Shown: piece after piece, positions 1-5,718 of the stretch
Layout of the letters: each line of letters opens with the position of its first letter
Position numbering within the stretch: position 1 is the stretch's first letter
Assembly (NCBI GenBank): GCA_900555425.1
Contig: UNSM01000033.1
Location: 1-6,810 of the forward strand
Source of the DNA: Candidatus Saccharimonadota bacterium
GTDB lineage: Bacteria; Patescibacteriota; Saccharimonadia; Saccharimonadales; Saccharimonadaceae
Length of the DNA: 6,810 nucleotides
Direction: 5' to 3'
Notes under the pieces: generated by a model
Told to the model about the DNA's origin: nothing
Database searches by the model: none
What the model saw: only the letters and a program-made list of their open reading frames with translations
Program-made: the position numbers and the translations under genes

Positions 1-789
1 GTTTATAGCCTGTTTAAGAAATTGGACAAAGTTGGCGATATAGATAAGATTGATGATTTGATTGCCCTGAGGATAATTGTCGACGATTTATCGACTGGAT
101 ATTTGGTTCTGGGGATTTTGCACGATATGTATCAGCCGATGTATGAAAGAATAAAAGATTACGTTGCCAATCCAAAACCGAATGGCTATCAAAGTCTTCA
201 CACAACCGTACAAACGCCAAGTGGACAAATCGTCGAGTTCCAGATTCGAACCAAAGAAATGCACGAATATGCTGAGCGTGGTTTGGCCGCCAGCTTCCAT
301 TATAATGAGCAAAAATTGACCGATGCCTATAAAAAAGGAAAAATCGGAACTATGCCAGCCGATTTATCGTGGATTCGCGAACTTCAAGAAGCCGCCGCTT
401 TAATTAGTGAAGGAAAGCGATTCGACTCCAACAAATTCCGAATGAAGTTGTTTTCTGACAGGATTTTCGTATATTCACCAAAGGGCGACATTTATGATTT
501 GCCTCGCGGGGCATTTCCCTTGGATTATGCCTACCGAATTCACTCCGATATCGCGGCGCGCGCAAGCGGATTTAAGATCAATGGCGTGATGAAGCCGTTC
601 AATTACAAATTACAGCACGGCGACACAATTGAAGTTTTAACAAGCAAATCCGCTCGTCCAAAACCAGATTGGCGGGACGTCATAATTACGCCACATGCCA
701 AAGATAAATTACGCTTACAATTATCCCGCTCAAATGGCATCCTACAACAATTAACTGGCGGCGTTTCCTCGCTCTTTCGACACAAGTAA
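1..789 (+). CDS. rel: Rel/SpoT-type (p)ppGpp synthetase, 5' end outside the window, short C-terminus
   Basis: This is the C-terminal part of a RelA/SpoT homologue, which transfers pyrophosphate from ATP to GDP/GTP to make (p)ppGpp. Reading frame 1 is open from base 1 (262 residues, TAA stop), and the first visible residues (VYSLFKK) already match the synthetase domain, so the gene starts upstream. Visible synthetase motifs are DDLIALRIIV (about 18-27), RIKD (50-53), the G-loop NGYQSLHTTV (61-70) and VEFQIRT (78-84). RIKD is the RxKD form typical of bifunctional Rel/SpoT rather than the ExDD of E. coli RelA, so a hydrolase (HD) domain is expected upstream but is not seen. The usual AAHWxYK motif reads AASFHYN. 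A TGS domain follows (about 150-215, LPRGAFPLDYAYRIHSDI). The protein ends about 45 residues later, without the helical, zinc-finger/conserved-Cys and ACT/RRM domains of long RSH proteins. The gene converges on ppa, 42 bp away. Family assignment is firm; the symbol is generic. Confidence 0.93.
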   Translation, partial: VYSLFKKLDKVGDIDKIDDLIALRIIVDDLSTGYLVLGILHDMYQPMYERIKDYVANPKPNGYQSLHTTVQTPSGQIVEFQIRTKEMHEYAERGLAASFHYNEQKLTDAYKKGKIGTMPADLSWIRELQEAAALISEGKRFDSNKFRMKLFSDRIFVYSPKGDIYDLPRGAFPLDYAYRIHSDIAARASGFKINGVMKPFNYKLQHGDTIEVLTSKSARPKPDWRDVIITPHAKDKLRLQLSRSNGILQQLTGGVSSLFRHK

Positions 790-811
790 CGCTCGCCAGT
801 CTCTCGATTTT
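754..811 (+). terminator. possible terminator hairpin overlapping the rel stop codon
   Basis: ACTGGCG (754-760) pairs with CGCCAGT (794-800). A G-U pair, a one-base bulge and four further pairs (CGTT 762-765 with AACG 788-791) extend the stem over a loop of about 22 nt. TTTT lies at 808-811, seven bases after the stem, which is farther than in a canonical intrinsic terminator. The structure sits between convergent genes and could act in either direction. The left arm is also coding sequence. Confidence 0.35.
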
Positions 812-831
812 AATCAATAATCAAACGCGAT

Positions 832-1362
832 TTATTTTTCGTTCCAACGAGTAATTGATTCGCGGATAATTTGCTTTGCCCTTTCTACATCGCCAAATCC
901 CTTGACTACTGTTGAGCCAGGCTTCTTCAAATCCTTGTAGTGATTGAAGTGGTGTTCAATTTGCTTCAACAATTGTGAAGGTAGGTCTTCTAGTGAGTTG
1001 ATTGCGTTGCCAGTGTTTCGGTCGTCGGCTGGCACAACAATAACCTTGTCGTCAACTTCATTATCGTCAACAAATTCCAACACACCGATAACTTTTGCTT
1101 CCATAAAAATACCGGTCGTCAACGGTTCGTCGGTGATAATTAGCGCGTCCAATTCGTCGCCATCTTCATCCAAAGTTTGTGGAATGAAACCGTAGTTTGT
1201 TGGCTTTGCAAAAATAGCTGGCTCAACACGATCCAACTGCATCACTGCAAGCTCACGATTCCACTCAATTTTATGACTTGATCCCTGTGGAATCTCAACA
1301 ACTACATTTACGATGCCGTTATCGACATCACCAGGTGTTAAAATTTGATTAAAATCTGCCAT
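832..1362 (-). CDS. ppa: family I inorganic pyrophosphatase
   Basis: Soluble cytoplasmic enzyme that hydrolyses PPi to two phosphates, pulling tRNA charging and nucleic-acid synthesis forward. Its 176 residues match the E. coli enzyme length (about 175). The family signature DGDELDA is at 67-73 and supplies metal-binding Asp67, Asp69 and Asp72 (E. coli D65, D67, D70). Further counterparts are Glu23, Lys31, Glu33, Arg45, Tyr57, Asp99, Asp104, Lys106, Tyr142 and Lys143. One active-site neighbour differs: the position of E. coli Tyr51 is Lys53 (IFAKPTNYGFIP). The ATG follows the trxB stop by 3 bp, and an AGAGGAG Shine-Dalgarno 6 bases upstream is written in the last trxB codons (Arg-Glu-Glu), so this is the distal gene of the FKBP-trxB-ppa operon and probably translationally coupled. 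The stop is TAA. Residue equivalences are by hand alignment to the E. coli protein. Confidence 0.97.
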   Translation of the reverse strand: MADFNQILTPGDVDNGIVNVVVEIPQGSSHKIEWNRELAVMQLDRVEPAIFAKPTNYGFIPQTLDEDGDELDALIITDEPLTTGIFMEAKVIGVLEFVDDNEVDDKVIVVPADDRNTGNAINSLEDLPSQLLKQIEHHFNHYKDLKKPGSTVVKGFGDVERAKQIIRESITRWNEK

Positions 1363-1365
1363 TTT

Positions 1366-2298
1366 TTACTCCTCTCTGGCTTTTTCTTGTAAATATTCAC
1401 GAATCTGCAGCGCTGCCACCGCACCTTCACCAACCGCCGAAGCGATTTGCATAGTTGCCCCCGAGCGTACATCGCCAGAAGCAAAAACGCCAGGAATATT
1501 AGTGTGCAGATGTTCGTCAGTAATGATGTGTCCGCCTAAATCCAACTCAACATCCGAGTTTATCAGGAATTGCGTGTTCGGAATTAGCCCAATAAACACA
1601 AATAATCCGTCAGCGGTAAATTCTTTCTGTTCGCCGTTTTGGGTCGACTTAACGCCGTAAAACTTATCGTCCTTGACAATAATTTCATCAGTCGTTGCAC
1701 CGATGTGAACGGTAATTTTTCCATCATCGACATACTTCTGCAAATCTTTTTGCAAAATATCACTGGCGCGCAATTTACTGCGAACCAACAGATCAATATG
1801 GCTAGCGTATCGCGTCAAAAATATCGCTTCTTGCACCGCTGAGTTTCCGCCGCCGACAACGATTAAATTTTTATCGCGATAAAACGCGCCGTCGCAAGTC
1901 GCACAGTAATGCACGCCTCGACCATATAATTCATCTTCGCCCGGAACACCTAATTTGCGGTAATTCGAGCCAGTCGCTAGCAAAACTGACTTCGCGCGGA
2001 CAGATTGACCGTCAATTGTCAGCTCCAACTCGCCATCAACTTGCTTCAATTCCGTCACGTCGCCATACTCAATCTTCGCACCAAATCGCTCCGCCTGTTG
2101 TTGCAATTCAGACGCCAATTTCATTCCCGTAACGCCCTCGGCAAATCCAGGATAATTGTCAATTTGATCAGTAATCGCCGCCATTCCGCCGACCACGCCA
2201 CGCTCATATAACGTCGTGTCGACATCTTCGCGCGACAAGTAAATTGCCGCCGTTAACGCGCTTGGACCAGCGCCAACAATAACAACATCTTTAGACAT
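1366..2298 (-). CDS. trxB: thioredoxin reductase-like FAD/NAD(P)H disulfide oxidoreductase
   Basis: Low-molecular-weight thioredoxin reductase fold: NAD(P)H reduces FAD, which reduces a CxxC pair and then thioredoxin, in the cytoplasm. The length, 310 residues, is normal. In order there are an N-terminal FAD Rossmann motif GAGPSALTAA (9-18), a YPGF segment (49-52), an ATGS motif (108-111), the redox-active Cys132-Ala-Thr-Cys135-Asp, a second dinucleotide motif GGGNSA (149-154), and the C-terminal FAD motif GVFASGD (about 270-276). The 2'-phosphate-binding HRRxxxR motif of NADPH enzymes is replaced by VRSxxR (172-177), one residue shorter, so the preferred reductant is uncertain. The start ATG has a GAGG Shine-Dalgarno 5 bases upstream and overlaps the FKBP gene by 8 bp (ATGTCTAA). 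No thioredoxin gene is in the window, so the partner is unknown. The family is firm and the exact substrate is inferred. Confidence 0.92.
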   Translation of the reverse strand: MSKDVVIVGAGPSALTAAIYLSREDVDTTLYERGVVGGMAAITDQIDNYPGFAEGVTGMKLASELQQQAERFGAKIEYGDVTELKQVDGELELTIDGQSVRAKSVLLATGSNYRKLGVPGEDELYGRGVHYCATCDGAFYRDKNLIVVGGGNSAVQEAIFLTRYASHIDLLVRSKLRASDILQKDLQKYVDDGKITVHIGATTDEIIVKDDKFYGVKSTQNGEQKEFTADGLFVFIGLIPNTQFLINSDVELDLGGHIITDEHLHTNIPGVFASGDVRSGATMQIASAVGEGAVAALQIREYLQEKAREE

Positions 2299-2968
2299 TG
2301 AAACCTCGCGATCGATAATATTGCTTCATCACTTCTGGCATTTCTGGCTCTGGAATATCGGCTGGCTTTTCAATAGCCATCACCACGAACTTAAGTGGAG
2401 AATTTGCAGGAATTTTATCACCCTGAGCTTTGTCGCCATAAGCCTTATTGGCTGGAATTGTTAGTTCACGCACGCCGCCAATTTTCATACCAATCAAACC
2501 CTCTTTCCAGCCCTGAATAACCGCGGTATTTGCCGGGCCGTCCATATTGAGCGGAGCTTTCAACTTGCCGTCAGCAATTGATTGATCGAAAATCTCACCC
2601 TTAGCGTTCCAGCCAATGTAATAAACAGCCAACTTGGTGTCGTCCTTAACCTCAGCGCCTTCGCCCTCAACCAAATCTTCCTTAACAAGCTCTTTCACGT
2701 CGCCAGCTTCAAACGCGCTAACTCGTGAGCTAAACTCAGAAAACTTGCCGTAATATTTTTGACTCAATTCATTAGCCTGAGCCTCTACTTTCTTTTTTCG
2801 CTCGTCAGTAGCCTTGGTGTATTCATCCTGAGCCTTCTTAAACGCGGCTTGGTCTTTGGCTTCATTTCCAGGCGCCACCATCATAGCGACAAATCCGCCA
2901 ACGGTCCCCAAAAACATCATGCCGGCAATAACCCAAATACCTATTCTCTGGCCTTTTGTAGTTGCCAT
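2291..2968 (-). CDS. membrane-anchored FKBP-type peptidyl-prolyl cis-trans isomerase
   Basis: Predicted protein-folding enzyme that isomerises X-Pro bonds, tethered to the membrane with its catalytic domain probably outside. The 225 residues contain a short basic N-terminus (Lys5, Arg8), one hydrophobic segment (about 9-32, Gly/Met/Val rich) and no Cys, so it is a signal anchor and not a lipoprotein. A charged Lys/Glu/Ala/Gln helix (about 36-73) follows and may form a coiled coil. The FKBP domain covers about 98-200. All the classical pocket positions can be matched: Tyr117, Phe127-Asp128, Val150-Ile151, Trp154, Tyr177 and Phe194. A Pro/Glu/Met-rich tail ends the protein. The start ATG has a strong AAGGAGG close upstream (about 3-4 bases) and a promoter just before it. 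It is the first gene of an operon with trxB and ppa. A basic N-terminus like this (KGQRIGIW) is one I associate with Saccharibacteria FKBPs; that is memory, not a search result. Confidence 0.93.
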   Translation of the reverse strand: MATTKGQRIGIWVIAGMMFLGTVGGFVAMMVAPGNEAKDQAAFKKAQDEYTKATDERKKKVEAQANELSQKYYGKFSEFSSRVSAFEAGDVKELVKEDLVEGEGAEVKDDTKLAVYYIGWNAKGEIFDQSIADGKLKAPLNMDGPANTAVIQGWKEGLIGMKIGGVRELTIPANKAYGDKAQGDKIPANSPLKFVVMAIEKPADIPEPEMPEVMKQYYRSRGFNV

Positions 2969-2970
2969 AT

Positions 2971-2980
2971 TCCTCCTTTA
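2971..2980 (-). promoter_or_regulatory. strong Shine-Dalgarno of the FKBP gene
   Basis: The minus strand reads TAAAGGAGGA just before AT-ATG. The match to the 3' end of 16S rRNA is very good but the spacing to ATG is short, 3-4 bases. With the GAGG of trxB and AGAGGAG of ppa it shows that this genome uses Shine-Dalgarno initiation, which makes the absence of such a site at pheT meaningful. Confidence 0.8.
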
Positions 2981-2991
2981 TTTACCTTTCA

Positions 2992-3020
2992 ATTATAGCA
3001 ATTTTTATCAAGCGCAACAA
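2992..3020 (-). promoter_or_regulatory. extended -10 promoter of the FKBP-trxB-ppa operon
   Basis: On the minus strand, TTGTTG (3020-3015) is followed after 17 bp by TATAAT (2997-2992), with a TG one base upstream of the hexamer (TGCTATAAT, an extended -10). Transcription would begin near 2985, giving a leader of about 16 nt that holds the AAGGAGG of the FKBP gene. It fills the 58-bp gap between pheT and the operon, where I see no clear terminator for pheT. Site match only; no expression evidence. Confidence 0.7.
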
Positions 3021-3026
3021 ATCACG

Positions 3027-5540
3027 TTAAACCTGAGCGGCGTCAAATTCTTCCGCAGCCATCGCGGCAATCTCCTCAATAATCGGCGTAATGTCTTTAT
3101 CTTCCAGCGTCCGCTCGGCACTCGTGAACTTTACATTCAAAGTTACAGTTTTTGTCGAATCGTCATTTTTTGGCTGATATATCGCAATCGGCGTTACACT
3201 AATTTGTAACTCACCGTGTTTTTTCGCAACTTCTTCAGCGCAAGCATAAACCTTCGCATAATCAACATTCGAATCCATTTTCAATGAAATATCTCTGGCA
3301 GTCGACGGAAAACGACTTAACGGCTGGTAATCATAGACCTGATTTTTACTCAGATTTTCCTGCAATTTTTTAATATCAATAGAAAACGCCGCGGTGTAAT
3401 CTGGCAATTTGAAGTTGCGTCGAGCAGATGAAACCAGCTCGCCAACAATTCCCAAATTGTCGCCATTCTTCGCCATAATCCAAGCGCTGCGTTTCGCATC
3501 AAATGGCGCTGGAACATCGCTGTCAGATTCCGCAATCTTCACAAAATCAACCTCAACGCCCAAATCCTTCATCAATCTTTCGGCAATTTTCCTCACCTTG
3601 TAAAACGGCGCGCCAACTTGAGGTTTTTTATTCGCATAAACTCCGTCAATGAAAGTCTTTTCAATCGGCAAATTCTCATCGTTAAATCCTAATTTCTTAT
3701 CGTGAATTTTGCCAATTTCAAATAGCACAAATTCATCATGCCCAGATTTTATATTGGCGTGAACTTTATCCAACAAACTCGGCAAAATGCTAATTCGGTA
3801 ATATTGCAAGTCTGGACTAAGCGCATTACTCAAGCGATACGCACGGCTCGGATCTTGGTCAGAATTTTTTAAAACTCGCTCATGGACAAAGCTATATGTC
3901 AAAACTTCGTTTGCTCCAGCTCGCGACAAACTTTGGCGAATTCTCTGCTTCAATTCACGACGCTCATTCTTCGGCGCAGGCTTGATGCTTCGCTCTGGCA
4001 AATGACGTGGCAATCTATCAAAACCGTATAATCGCCCAACTTCCTCAACGATATCCTCAGGAAGCTCAATATCTGTTCGCCAAAATGGACCGTAAACCAT
4101 CACGCCAGCTTCGCCATATTTATTACCATCGTCAACGATAAATTCAACATTCTTTAGTAGTGCCTCAATCTCATTCTCGGCAAAGTCAACACCCAGACGT
4201 TCTTCGACAAACCTTTTAGGAATCAACAATCCACCGTGCCAGTGCTTACCATCGACCAACACTTGTCGCAATGAAGAATGATTCTTAAATAGCATAGGAC
4301 TAGCTTGCTCACCACCAACCATACCAATTAACCATTTTAAGACAGGGTCAATTTGTGCTGGCGACTGTCCCTTATTGAAACGGGTCAGCGCATCTGTAAA
4401 AATTCCGTGACGCATAGCTGTGCGACGTAGCGCGTACATATCAAAATTGGCACATTCAAGGACAATATTCTTCGTTTCAGCCGAAACTTCAGTATCAACT
4501 CCGCCCATAATTCCAGCTAACCCAATCACACCTTCGCCGTCAGCGATAACAATATCGCCAGACGTCAATTCATATTCCTTGCCATTAAGCAAACCAACTT
4601 TCTCACCATCGCGCGCCATTCGCACGCCAAGTTTATGCCCGCGCAACTTGTCGTAATCATAAGCGTGAGTCGGCTGCGCCGTCATAAACATCACGTAGTT
4701 TGTCGCGTCAACGATGTTATTGATAGGCTTGCCGCCCATTGCAACCAATTGACATTGCAACCACAACGGACTTGAATGAATATCTACATTTTTTATAGCA
4801 ATCACAGAGAATGCGGGCGCAAGCTCATTAGCTTCATTAAACACTTCAAGCTCTAAGCCATCGCTATTTGCGAATTCTTGAATAGCATTATACCAGTCAG
4901 GACTATTAAACTGCTGATGAAAAATCCCAGCAATTTCGCGCGCCACGCCGAGTTGCCCAAAACAATCTGGCCTATGAGTAAACATTTTATTTTCGATTTC
5001 CAGAACGTAATCATCCAGCCCGAACACTTCCGCAAAGCTCGCGCCAGCCTGAAGTGTAACACCAGCCGGAATATCACGCTCATTAATCTCGATAATTCCC
5101 TCGTGATCCGTACCAATCGCCAACTCGTCAGCCGCCGCCAGCATACCCTGGCTTAAGATTCCACGCAGCGGTCGCGCATCCAGCACGAACGGCTCGGCGT
5201 CATCAAAACTTGCTGGGACGGTGCTTTTTGGCGGCAACCAAATTACCCACATATCAGCATGAACATTCGGCGCACCGCAAACCACTTGCACGCAACCATT
5301 ATCATCCCTTGGAACGTCCGCTACGCCACCATCGTCAATTTTAGTCACGCTCAAACGATCCGCATTCGGATGCTTTTCACACTCAACAACCCGCACAATG
5401 CGCGCGCCACCATATTTGGCTTTCAGGTCAATCACTTCCTCGACACCACCAAGCTGCTGATTGACACGCGACACCAGCTCATCAACTGGCGGCAACTCAA
5501 AATTAATCAATTGTTTTATAAGATTTAAGCTAACTTTCAT
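3027..5540 (-). CDS. pheT: phenylalanine-tRNA ligase beta subunit
   Basis: Beta chain of the alpha2-beta2 phenylalanyl-tRNA synthetase, which attaches Phe to tRNA-Phe; the beta chain binds tRNA and edits misacylated Tyr-tRNA. It has 837 residues, slightly longer than E. coli PheT (795). In order there are an N-terminal domain, an OB-fold tRNA-binding domain (about 43-155, HPNADRL and VVCGAPNV), the B3/B4 editing domain (about 210-395, THAYDYDKLRG, LAGIMGG, LECANFD, and a Thr-Asp-Ala-x-x-Arg-Phe stretch), the B5 domain (about 436-515, FWRTDIELPEDIVEEVGRLY with the expected acidic residues), a catalytic-like core (about 525-715, SILPSLL), and a C-terminal anticodon-binding FDX-ACB domain (about 741-835, LSRFPSTARDISL). 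All parts look intact. pheS, usually directly upstream, is absent: the upstream neighbour is a divergent unrelated gene. No Shine-Dalgarno precedes the ATG, and an extended -10 sits so close that the mRNA may be leaderless. The stop is TAA. Confidence 0.97.
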   Translation of the reverse strand: MKVSLNLIKQLINFELPPVDELVSRVNQQLGGVEEVIDLKAKYGGARIVRVVECEKHPNADRLSVTKIDDGGVADVPRDDNGCVQVVCGAPNVHADMWVIWLPPKSTVPASFDDAEPFVLDARPLRGILSQGMLAAADELAIGTDHEGIIEINERDIPAGVTLQAGASFAEVFGLDDYVLEIENKMFTHRPDCFGQLGVAREIAGIFHQQFNSPDWYNAIQEFANSDGLELEVFNEANELAPAFSVIAIKNVDIHSSPLWLQCQLVAMGGKPINNIVDATNYVMFMTAQPTHAYDYDKLRGHKLGVRMARDGEKVGLLNGKEYELTSGDIVIADGEGVIGLAGIMGGVDTEVSAETKNIVLECANFDMYALRRTAMRHGIFTDALTRFNKGQSPAQIDPVLKWLIGMVGGEQASPMLFKNHSSLRQVLVDGKHWHGGLLIPKRFVEERLGVDFAENEIEALLKNVEFIVDDGNKYGEAGVMVYGPFWRTDIELPEDIVEEVGRLYGFDRLPRHLPERSIKPAPKNERRELKQRIRQSLSRAGANEVLTYSFVHERVLKNSDQDPSRAYRLSNALSPDLQYYRISILPSLLDKVHANIKSGHDEFVLFEIGKIHDKKLGFNDENLPIEKTFIDGVYANKKPQVGAPFYKVRKIAERLMKDLGVEVDFVKIAESDSDVPAPFDAKRSAWIMAKNGDNLGIVGELVSSARRNFKLPDYTAAFSIDIKKLQENLSKNQVYDYQPLSRFPSTARDISLKMDSNVDYAKVYACAEEVAKKHGELQISVTPIAIYQPKNDDSTKTVTLNVKFTSAERTLEDKDITPIIEEIAAMAAEEFDAAQV

Positions 5541-5542
5541 AC

Positions 5543-5558
5543 TGATATAATTATATCA
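5543..5558. promoter_or_regulatory. 16-bp perfect palindrome carrying back-to-back -10 elements (pheT promoter)
   Basis: TGATATAATTATATCA equals its own reverse complement. Each strand contains TGATATAAT, an extended -10 (TGnTATAAT). On the minus strand the hexamer is 5555-5550, so transcription should begin near 5543, about 3 nt before the pheT ATG at 5540. On the plus strand the hexamer is 5546-5551, with a predicted start near 5558 heading toward the small gene at 5719. No good -35 is seen on either side. It could equally be an operator for a dimeric regulator. Confidence 0.6.
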
Positions 5559-5559
5559 T

Positions 5560-5571
5560 CTTACCGGCAAG
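5560..5571. repeat. imperfect palindrome upstream of the pheT -10
   Basis: CTTACCGGCAAG is symmetric around CCGG with one mismatched pair. It lies just upstream of the pheT -10, inside the spacer between -10 and -35, where a repressor or activator could bind. It is short enough to be chance. Confidence 0.25.
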
Positions 5572-5603
5572 TAATCGACCTTAGAAAACTACAAATAACA
5601 AAG

Positions 5604-5626
5604 GTAAAATTACTCTAGAGTAAAAT
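5604..5626. repeat. 14-bp palindrome overlapped by a GTAAAAT direct repeat
   Basis: TTACTCTAGAGTAA (5610-5623) is a perfect palindrome. Two copies of GTAAAAT (5604-5610 and 5620-5626) start 16 bp apart across it. The second copy contains TAAAAT (5621-5626), a weak -10 match on the plus strand with no convincing -35. This arrangement is what an operator in the divergent pheT/small-gene spacer could look like, but no factor can be named. Confidence 0.4.
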
Positions 5627-5633
5627 ACAGTCA

Positions 5634-5665
5634 TCCTTGAGCAGGCGGGAGATAATTCTCAAGGA
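5634..5665 (+). other. hairpin I of a tandem pair
   Basis: TCCTTGAG (5634-5641) pairs exactly with CTCAAGGA (5658-5665), an 8-bp stem over a 16-nt loop. No T-run follows directly on either strand, so it does not look like a simple terminator. One base separates it from hairpin II. Confidence 0.55.
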
Positions 5666-5666
5666 C

Positions 5667-5694
5667 ACTCCTCTCTTCAGACTTGGAGAGGAGT
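5667..5694 (+). promoter_or_regulatory. hairpin II, hiding a Shine-Dalgarno-like sequence
   Basis: ACTCCTCTC (5667-5675) pairs exactly with GAGAGGAGT (5686-5694), a 9-bp stem with a possible T-G pair inside and a loop of about 8-10 nt. The right arm GGAGAGGAG (5685-5693) is a strong Shine-Dalgarno match on the plus strand, so in an RNA that includes this region the ribosome site would be paired. It is 25 nt from the ATG at 5719, too far for normal use, but 7 nt from an in-frame CTG at 5701. Confidence 0.5.
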
Positions 5695-5706
5695 CATTCC
5701 CTGAAT

Positions 5707-5712
5707 TATAAT
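5707..5712 (+). promoter_or_regulatory. consensus -10 placing the start of transcription at the small gene's ATG
   Basis: TATAAT at 5707-5712 is a perfect -10. Counting its last T as -7 puts +1 at 5719, the A of the ATG, so the transcript would be leaderless. The best -35 is TTGGAG (5683-5688) at an 18-bp spacing, a weak match. Confidence 0.55.
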
Positions 5713-5718
5713 ATAGCT

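Noticed and set aside
22..789. A TTG at 22 as the start of the Rel protein
   Set aside because: The frame is open to base 1 and the seven codons before the TTG encode conserved synthetase-domain residues, so the gene begins outside the window.
2856..3209. Plus-strand open frame of 117 residues crossing the pheT/FKBP gap
   Set aside because: It is antisense to two solid genes and to the operon promoter, with no recognisable motif.
4853..5528. Several 60-92 residue open frames inside pheT on both strands
   Set aside because: They lie inside a fully conserved synthetase gene and have no motif; they are chance frames.
5683..5718. TTG at 5683 as start of the small protein
   Set aside because: It lies in the hairpin loop with no ribosome site before it, and the 12 extra residues look unlike the body of the protein. 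ATG 5719 after a perfect -10 is better.
5541..5718. A T-box or Phe leader-peptide attenuator for pheT
   Set aside because: The minus-strand -10 lies about 10 nt from the ATG, so these hairpins would be upstream of the transcript. No T-box sequence, Phe-rich leader or terminator next to ATG is seen.
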